The notes below the pieces were generated by a model. That model saw nothing but the letters and a program-made list of their open reading frames with translations. It was not told the origin of the DNA and made no database searches. A program made the translations under genes and the position numbers. 64,000 nucleotides of DNA from Takakia lepidozioides (taxonomy: Eukaryota > Streptophyta > Takakiopsida > Takakiales > Takakiaceae), in NCBI GenBank assembly GCA_030704615.1, contig CM060733.1, positions 2,170,001 to 2,234,000 of the forward strand. Direction: 5' to 3'. Shown piece by piece: positions 58,726 through 64,000 of the stretch. Within the stretch, counting starts at the first letter, position 1, and every line of letters begins with the position of its first letter.

Positions 58726-58988
58726 TATTGAAGATCTAAAACTAGGAGATAATGAAAAGTATACGATCACACCATGACAGGTTCAAACGACTCGATGAAG
58801 GAGATCGATAGCAAAACACAATACAATGTATATCGCACATACCGTCAAAGAAAAGAAGAAACACGGTCTGTCATCTGCATCTAAATACAGGTAGAGAGCG
58901 GGAGATCTAACCAACTACAAATTCAAAATGCTATTGCTTAGAGACTGCCACCTGTGTGACGGTTCGATGGACTGCACTGTCGCCTCTA
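58726..58988 (-). repeat. Copia 5' LTR, inner part
   Basis: Matches the left LTR from TATTGAAGATCT through ATGGACTGCACTGTC. It then breaks at the LINE insertion, and the remaining LTR lies at 62,391-62,449. Confidence 0.88.
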
Positions 58989-60191
58989 AATTTGGAGGTC
59001 TAGATCACTTACCTGCAATAAACCCCATTGCCTGTACCTACTTGCCGCTCCTCAAAACCTTGTACATCCTCAAACACATGCATATTACTATTAACACATC
59101 GCTACCTAACATTCAACTCCATACTTCACCCCTAGAAATAGCATAGGATACAAGTCCACAACAATGCCTCTTTGACCCAAATAGTAGACCCCACAAACAA
59201 ACCACCATAAAATTCTTTATGCAGTACAATATATCTACAATTTTGCAATTAACAGATGCAACTGGAACCAAGCTTATCAACCCACATGTTTTTTGCCTAA
59301 AATACCCTAGACCATTAACGCGTTCCCAACATATCCACTTACCTACAAACCATTTTTTGCTACCCCACAACCGCCTGCCAAAATAAGTGCCCCATAAACT
59401 GTGCGACTTCGCCCCATTATCCATGGAGCTTCTACCTCAGTACCGCTCCTAACCTACACGCCCCCCACTCGCTAGATTGTTTGTCGCCCCCATATCTCAT
59501 CCAAGAGCCGCTCAATTCATATCTGCCCAAACAAGGAGCCGCAAAAGAGGAAGAGTGAATCAGAACAACCCACAGGCCCCACTATGAAGCTTGAGAAAGA
59601 CAAGCAAGAAAAAGGCGTTAGGTACAAAATGAGAGCCCAGACAACCTCTTGATCTGCTAACAATCCAATTGTAACTGGGAAGGCAGGGACATAAAGCCGC
59701 AAACTGAAACCGCTGATCGCCTTACAACAAAGAAACAAAACCCAAAGAAAGGTATTACTACCGCCAGAACCATTAACTATTTAGCGCATATTCATAATCA
59801 ACATATTGCGGAACTGCAAACTTCTGACAAACGTTTCATTAGCCTACCAAGAAATGTATCCAACCTAAATATTTCTTTAGATGATGTTGTAACACGATAC
59901 ATTCGATATCTCTGCACCCACCCGAAAGATCCAGACCCACGCTGGCCTTGCCTACATATATGGACCACTAGGCTGCTACATTGGAAGCATATCACTTGCT
60001 AGATTGAACTGGCTATGGAATATGTCCTCATTTAAACCCCCTACCTAGCTTGCACCCCAGATCCCGCCAACATTTGAGACAAAAGTTTCCACACTCCTCC
60101 AGCGCTATGCTCAAGATTTGCCCCCCAAGTTGTCCAACCAAACAACCAACAAGCTCTCTCCTCTCTCGCACGTTTCCTTTCAACCTTATCC

Positions 60192-60900
60192 ATGGTCCTC
60201 CTAGACTTTCTTACAACAGAACTTAAACTCACTCACTCATATTACTCTAACCCTCTCACATGCCCCATGGTGATGAAGAGTTACTCCAGCTTGTGTAACG
60301 CAGACCAGTGTTTTGGCTCTCTCGGCTTGGCCAGATCTCATCGTTGGCAATGTAGAGGATTTGCGCAACCCCCAGACTATAGTACAGCTACTGAAGCAAT
60401 CCATTGGGCAAGAATAGCTGCCCATATATCCGCAAAAGCCTTTACCATATTGTACATCCCGCACAACAATCACAATAACACTGATCACCCTATGCTGGCT
60501 AGCCCCCCCGGAATGTTCACATTTGCTATATTTGACCCACGTACGATCATCTATGAATCAACCCCACCATTATCAAAGTATATGAAATATCTAGAGCCAT
60601 CCCTAACTAAACTAGTCTATGTACACCACTCAGACAGCCCACGAATACCATGTACTTTCTTTTCACAATTAAAGCAAATACTAAACCAGTTGTTTGGCCC
60701 TCCTGCCATAGTCTATGAACCGCAACAAGTACCCCACATCTACCCTCGCATCAACCAAGACAAACCATGGAATCTGGCCACCCCACGACCACCTTGGTCA
60801 TCCCAACAACAACACCCATTCGGACAAATACCGGACTTTACAAACTTAGCCTCTTTAAAACCCTCCTCACCAATGTGTATATACAGATGGCTCCCTAAAA
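60192..60900 (+). pseudogene. LINE RT/RNase H linker region
   Basis: An open plus frame from 60,192 (the Met at 60,192 is not necessarily the true start) with no catalytic motif. Segments such as WARIAAHISAKAFTILYIPH and FTFAIFDPRTIIYE are coding-like and lead into the RNase H frame, which starts at about 60,877 in another phase. This frame itself ends at 60,938. Confidence 0.6.
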
Positions 60901-61341
60901 GATGCACATGCAGGGTATGGTACATACTCTCCCGATAACAATTCAAGAACATACAACCGTCTTCCAGGTCGTCAAAATATTTTACGTGCAGAACTCATGG
61001 CTATACATGATGCGTTGAAAGCACTACCATGTCATCCTGGTTCGACCAACTACTACCTCTTTACGGATAGCTTAGTCTCTTTGTATCTCCTCTCTAACCA
61101 AAACCTTAAACCCTCCTCTCAAATTCATCACCCTGACCTTCACCTCATTAAGGCCATAAAAGATACTGTACGCTCATCTCCAATACAAATTCATCTCCAC
61201 AAAGTCAGATCCCATATAGGTATCACGGGTAATGAGATAGCAGACGAACTTGCCCAACTTGGAACCATCCAACCTACTACTTACCCCACGACTGACCCTA
61301 TTCACCTGACACACATATCCATTCTGGCTGACATCCACTAA
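60877..61341 (+). pseudogene. LINE RNase H domain
   Basis: The plus frame reads VYTDGSLKDAHAGYGTYS (first Asp), ILRAELMAIHDALKAL (Glu), YYLFTDSLVSLYLLSN (Asp) and HLHKVRSHIGITGNEIADEL (final Asp in the GNEIAD box). All four catalytic acids of type-I RNase H are in place and the domain is complete in one frame. It sits directly after the RT linker, as in LINE clades with an own RNase H. Confidence 0.9.
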
Positions 61342-61387
61342 AGCTAGATTCCCGGACATAGCCCCCATTCGGGCCCTGCATGCATAT

Positions 61388-62217
61388 ATGAACTATGGAT
61401 CAAATCCATGCATCGCCCACCTATCTGAAACCCTACATATCCAAATGGGTTACGCCACCTCAGCTGTTCCATCATATATCACTTATGGAAATCTCCAAAA
61501 ATCACTGATGCCCAAATTAAACAAACGCTCCGATTTCGATACGGACAATACATGGCAATCAACGGCGTAATTTATTTTGGCCTCTATTATATCCTAACAA
61601 GCACTGCACGTTATGTTATTCCCAACCCCCCAACCTCGAGTGGACACATGGCCGCATCTTCTTCTCCACTGTAAACATCCCATTATCCATGGACTGCACA
61701 TTACTCGACATAATCAAGGAGTTTGGCACTCCATAAACTTCTTCTCACACACCCTAAAACTAGATGCTACAACCTCATTAATGCAGGCACATTTCAAGGT
61801 AGGCCACCGGACCACACAATATCTTCTTGGTTGCTACCATGTACATGCGCTAATCACCTATGCCTCTGTATGGCAAGATTATGTCCAGATATTCTTCTTG
61901 TCCAAGGACTCCCCATCTCGTCGGCAGCACCAATAGGTCCACTCCCCTCCCTCACTATCCACATCATTGAATTTACCTTCTGTCATGACAGAGATCTCGA
62001 CGAATCCATTATGTTCAAACGTGAGAAATACGAGCCCCTAGTTCTAGCCCTCCGTCAATATGGATGGAACACTGCCCCTCTGACAATTATCACTACTGGT
62101 GTCAGAGGGGGAGCTCACTGTCACAACAGTCTAATCCTAAAAGAAACCTTAAACTACCTCATAAATATACCACCCCCCTATTACGAACACTACACTTCAC
62201 GGCCATCACTTCATTAA
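61388..62217 (+). pseudogene. LINE C-terminus, probable restriction-like endonuclease
   Basis: 61,388-61,570 and 61,613-61,936 carry the connector (DTWPHLLLHCKHPIIHGLHI, a CCHH-like zinc region). Frame 61,723-62,217 continues with RPPDHTISSWLLPCTC, then LCPDILLVQG, then HIIEFTFCHDRD and KREKYEPLVLAL. P-D, then E-x-T, then K-x3-Y is the order seen in PD-(D/E)xK restriction-like endonucleases of R2-type LINEs, which nick the target DNA. The replacement of K by T in the E-x-K box is unusual, so the function is inference. Stops at about 61,570 and a frame change at about 61,730 break it. Confidence 0.55.
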
Positions 62218-62390
62218 CATCCGTTATCCTCAACAAAAGAAAGATTGAAAGTGGCCAGCTTGCCGCTTAGTAACTGGTTCTTGTTACTATAGAGCCCACC
62301 CCCGAAAGGGGGCAACACCCACAGGGGGAAGAGGCTCTTATTTACACTAGCTTCGGCTGGCGTCATATATATATATATATATATATATAT

Positions 62391-62449
62391 CACTACTTGG
62401 TGGACTGCCACATGTGACTAAGACTAATCTACAGTAATCTATGTCAACA
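62391..62449 (-). repeat. Copia 5' LTR, outer part
   Basis: CACTACTTGGTGGACTGCCA to ATGTCAACA, matching 53,345-53,411 of the left LTR. It resumes exactly after the LINE (AT)n tail. Confidence 0.88.
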
Positions 62450-63560
62450 TGGGCCACCAGGCCCATTAGGGTATCCACGACCACCGCCATTGCCTCTATA
62501 TCCTGCCATACCACGCCCCCTTACAGGAGATCCTGCTGCTGGATGGACCTGCTTATACCCCCCACCACTCCTTGGCACTCCGGCTGCGGATGGTGAGGAT
62601 GATGTGGGTAGTGATGATAATGCCCTGTGTTTGTGGCTGCTCCACTGCCTTCTCTTCCCCCACATCGGCAAATGCTTCCTACATTTGCATGAGGCTGCCC
62701 GAACTATCCACCCACCATCAACACCAGGACACCTAGTCAATTTTCTCTCTCCACCTCTCTGCAGTAAATAGAGATTGTAAGTGGCAGAAAGTACAGGATC
62801 AGATTTGGAGTGAGAGCACAAGGGATTATGCCGTATCGGTGTCGGGAGGTGATTAATTTGTCCCTGCTTGTTGGAAACATTACTGGGTTCAAGTACTCAG
62901 ACCACACCTGTGGTATTTCAGTGGCTGCCCCTGCACTGTCAGGAGAGAATGTTGTAGGAGTTCTGGCAGGTACTTCTCCATTGCTGCCTACCACCTCATA
63001 CTCGTACAGCTGTGCTCCTGCTGTCTGCTGCTCCTGTTCAAGCTCCATAAAAAACTCAGGAGTGAGCTCAGGTACCTGAATTGGTCAAACATTGCATTGG
63101 CAGGGAAACAGATGATCTATCCTTCCCTCAAGAAGACATCCCCAAGAACACATAACTATGTAGATAGACAGAAGCGTTGCACCAAAAGTACAGCCAAATA
63201 GATGGAACTGACAGATAATCATGCATTTTGTGCAACTAGAATGTTGAGCCCTAGCAAGCAAAAATTGGTAGGTGACTGACTAAGGACAGTCTCGTTACTT
63301 CAGATCAAACAGTCAGAAACAAAGGATCTGCACAATGATTTGCCTTTCAGAATCGCTGTAAAATACAACCAACCACCTGCTGAGAATAGTATGTAGGAGG
63401 AGCATATTGTTTTCCACTTCCTCGGTCGTGAGATACTGGCCAGCAGCTATGGCTGCAGCCGCAGCTGTTTGCAGGCTCACGGTTTGCAACTCTGGAGTCA
63501 TTGTGAAGTACTCAGATGAAAGGACCCTGTTCAACCTCTCCCTCAGCCGTGAGTCTTGTA
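62450..63560 (-). pseudogene. Caprin-like glycine-rich RNA-binding protein gene, broken by Copia
   Basis: Minus exons inferred: about 63,558-63,418 (RLRERLNRVLSSEYFTMTPE, then a run of Ala, ending TTEE before GT), 63,075-62,908 (VPELTPEFFMELEQEQQ to TEIPQ before GTGTGG), and about 62,700-62,450 (a Gly/Arg-rich part with PVRGRGMAGYRGNGGGRGYP). The combination of a conserved ERLN..L.S.YFTMTPE helix, an acidic middle and an RGG/GY tail resembles plant caprin-like glycine-rich proteins thought to bind RNA; I hold this with moderate confidence. The Copia element splits the RGG exon. The 62,700-62,550 part needs one base shift. The gene continues upstream, perhaps beyond the window edge. Confidence 0.5.
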
Positions 63561-64000
63561 ACATTTTGTGTCAAGGCGCAACACTTTCAACCACCCAACA
63601 ATCCCCTGCGCTCAACACAACTGAGCATCATAGACATAATGCTCCAGGGTTCTTCAAACCATTGAATCGAAGTGGTCAAACATTTTACATCTAGGAAGAA
63701 TACCTCTCGCTCTGATCCGCCATTCGATCCTCCATTGACATAACCCTCCGGGCACATCCTTGAGATTGCTACGTAATCTACCCACAGTGGGCATATTATG
63801 CTACATTCCGGCTCATTTGAGATGTGCGAGAAGCGGTGAACGGGCGCGGCAAATTAGCTGCGCGCTGGCATCACACCAACAATGCTTGGTGGACACGTGG
63901 TGGCGGTTAACCTCCATGGGGTTCACATGAACTGTGCAGCGCTCGTCAATACTCCGTTGTGTACATCAGTCTAAGCCCCCGTCCCAGTGGCTTCCGCATC
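63561..64000. other. Right edge, upstream part of the caprin-like gene
   Basis: No exon could be called with confidence. It may hold an intron or further exons of the minus-strand gene. Confidence 0.35.

Larger units (their letters stand above)
58989..62390 (+). mobile_element. LINE with RNase H and probable restriction-like endonuclease (Dualen/RandI-like)
   Basis: A plus-strand non-LTR element, 5'-truncated in the RT thumb, inserted in the Copia LTR. Degenerate RT-end sequence (59,000-60,190) is followed by a linker (60,192-60,900), RNase H (60,877-61,341), a zinc-finger-like and PD-D/ExK-like C-terminus (61,388-62,217), and a 3' UTR. The 3' UTR has two stem-loops (CCCCCGAAAGGGGG and CTAGCTTCGGCTGG) and ends in an (AT)n run. 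RNase H together with a restriction-like endonuclease is a combination described for Dualen/RandI elements; the clade assignment is inference. Confidence 0.75.
53065..62449 (-). mobile_element. Ty1/Copia retrotransposon with two nested insertions
   Basis: Minus-strand Copia element flanked by a 5-bp duplication TGGGC (53,060-53,064 and 62,450-62,454). The 3' LTR is 53,065-53,411, preceded on the minus strand by the polypurine tract AAAGTGGGAG (53,412-53,421). The 5' LTR starts at 62,449, is interrupted by a LINE, and resumes at about 58,988-58,726. Gag, protease, integrase, RT and RNase H follow in Copia order (integrase before RT). A CACTA-like element sits in the gag-protease/integrase junction. 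The LTRs start TGTTGA and end TTCAATA on the minus strand. Confidence 0.93.

Overview
This window looks like nuclear DNA from a land plant, probably a non-seed plant such as a lycophyte or fern. The evidence is plant-type gene structure (short introns with GT-AG borders), a plant borate transporter, pentatricopeptide-repeat (PPR) fragments of the organelle RNA-editing type, and a very diverse, mostly decayed load of transposons. The lineage is an inference; nothing here fixes the species.

Layout. 1-15.5 kb: PPR pseudogene pieces at both ends of the region (1-700 and 13.4-15.3 kb, minus), a frameshifted FCP1/NIF-type phosphatase gene (7.8-8.5 kb, minus), and a broken Ty3/Gypsy element (8.9-12.8 kb, plus). 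The Gypsy element carries a cytosine-5 DNA methyltransferase segment upstream of its integrase, a PHD finger after it, and two tandem LTR copies. 15.6-18.6 kb: no gene seen. 18.6-26.1 kb: a nearly full-length L1-type LINE (minus) with ORF1 (zinc knuckle), ORF2 (APE endonuclease, reverse transcriptase, zf-RVT), an ATGA stop/start overlap and a poly(A) tail. 26.1-30.8 kb: repeat-rich spacer with one LINE 3' tail.

30.8-37.7 kb (minus): the one clearly intact host gene, a BOR-type boron (borate) efflux transporter. Twelve coding exons can be assembled with consistent splice phases to about 671 codons. Introns 7 and 8 hold copies of one LINE 3' end, and intron 9 a third LINE-like fragment. 38-41.5 kb: upstream DNA with a G-box and a small inverted repeat. 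41.6-43.2 kb (minus): a decayed Crypton/DUF3504 tyrosine-recombinase gene in which the GHRD and Tyr motifs are still readable. 43.6-44.05 kb: two adjacent foldback elements. 44.9-46.1 kb: another LINE 3' tail and unrecognised coding remnants. 46.8-49.0 kb: a gag-only LTR element with an initiator-tRNA-Met primer site.

49.9-52.9 kb: a 65-bp minisatellite, a LINE zf-RVT remnant and a poly(A)-tailed LINE 3' end. 52.9-63.6 kb: a glycine-rich caprin-like gene (minus) broken by a Ty1/Copia element with a TGGGC target duplication. The Copia element was itself hit twice: a CACTA-like element (TAT duplication) in its coding region, and a LINE with RNase H and a probable restriction-like endonuclease in one LTR.

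The genes do not form a pathway. The boron transporter and the caprin-like and phosphatase loci are host genes, and almost everything else is mobile DNA. The most interesting content is the chromatin-modifying Gypsy element, the Crypton relic, and the LINE family whose 3' stem-loop tail recurs at three places with different microsatellite ends.
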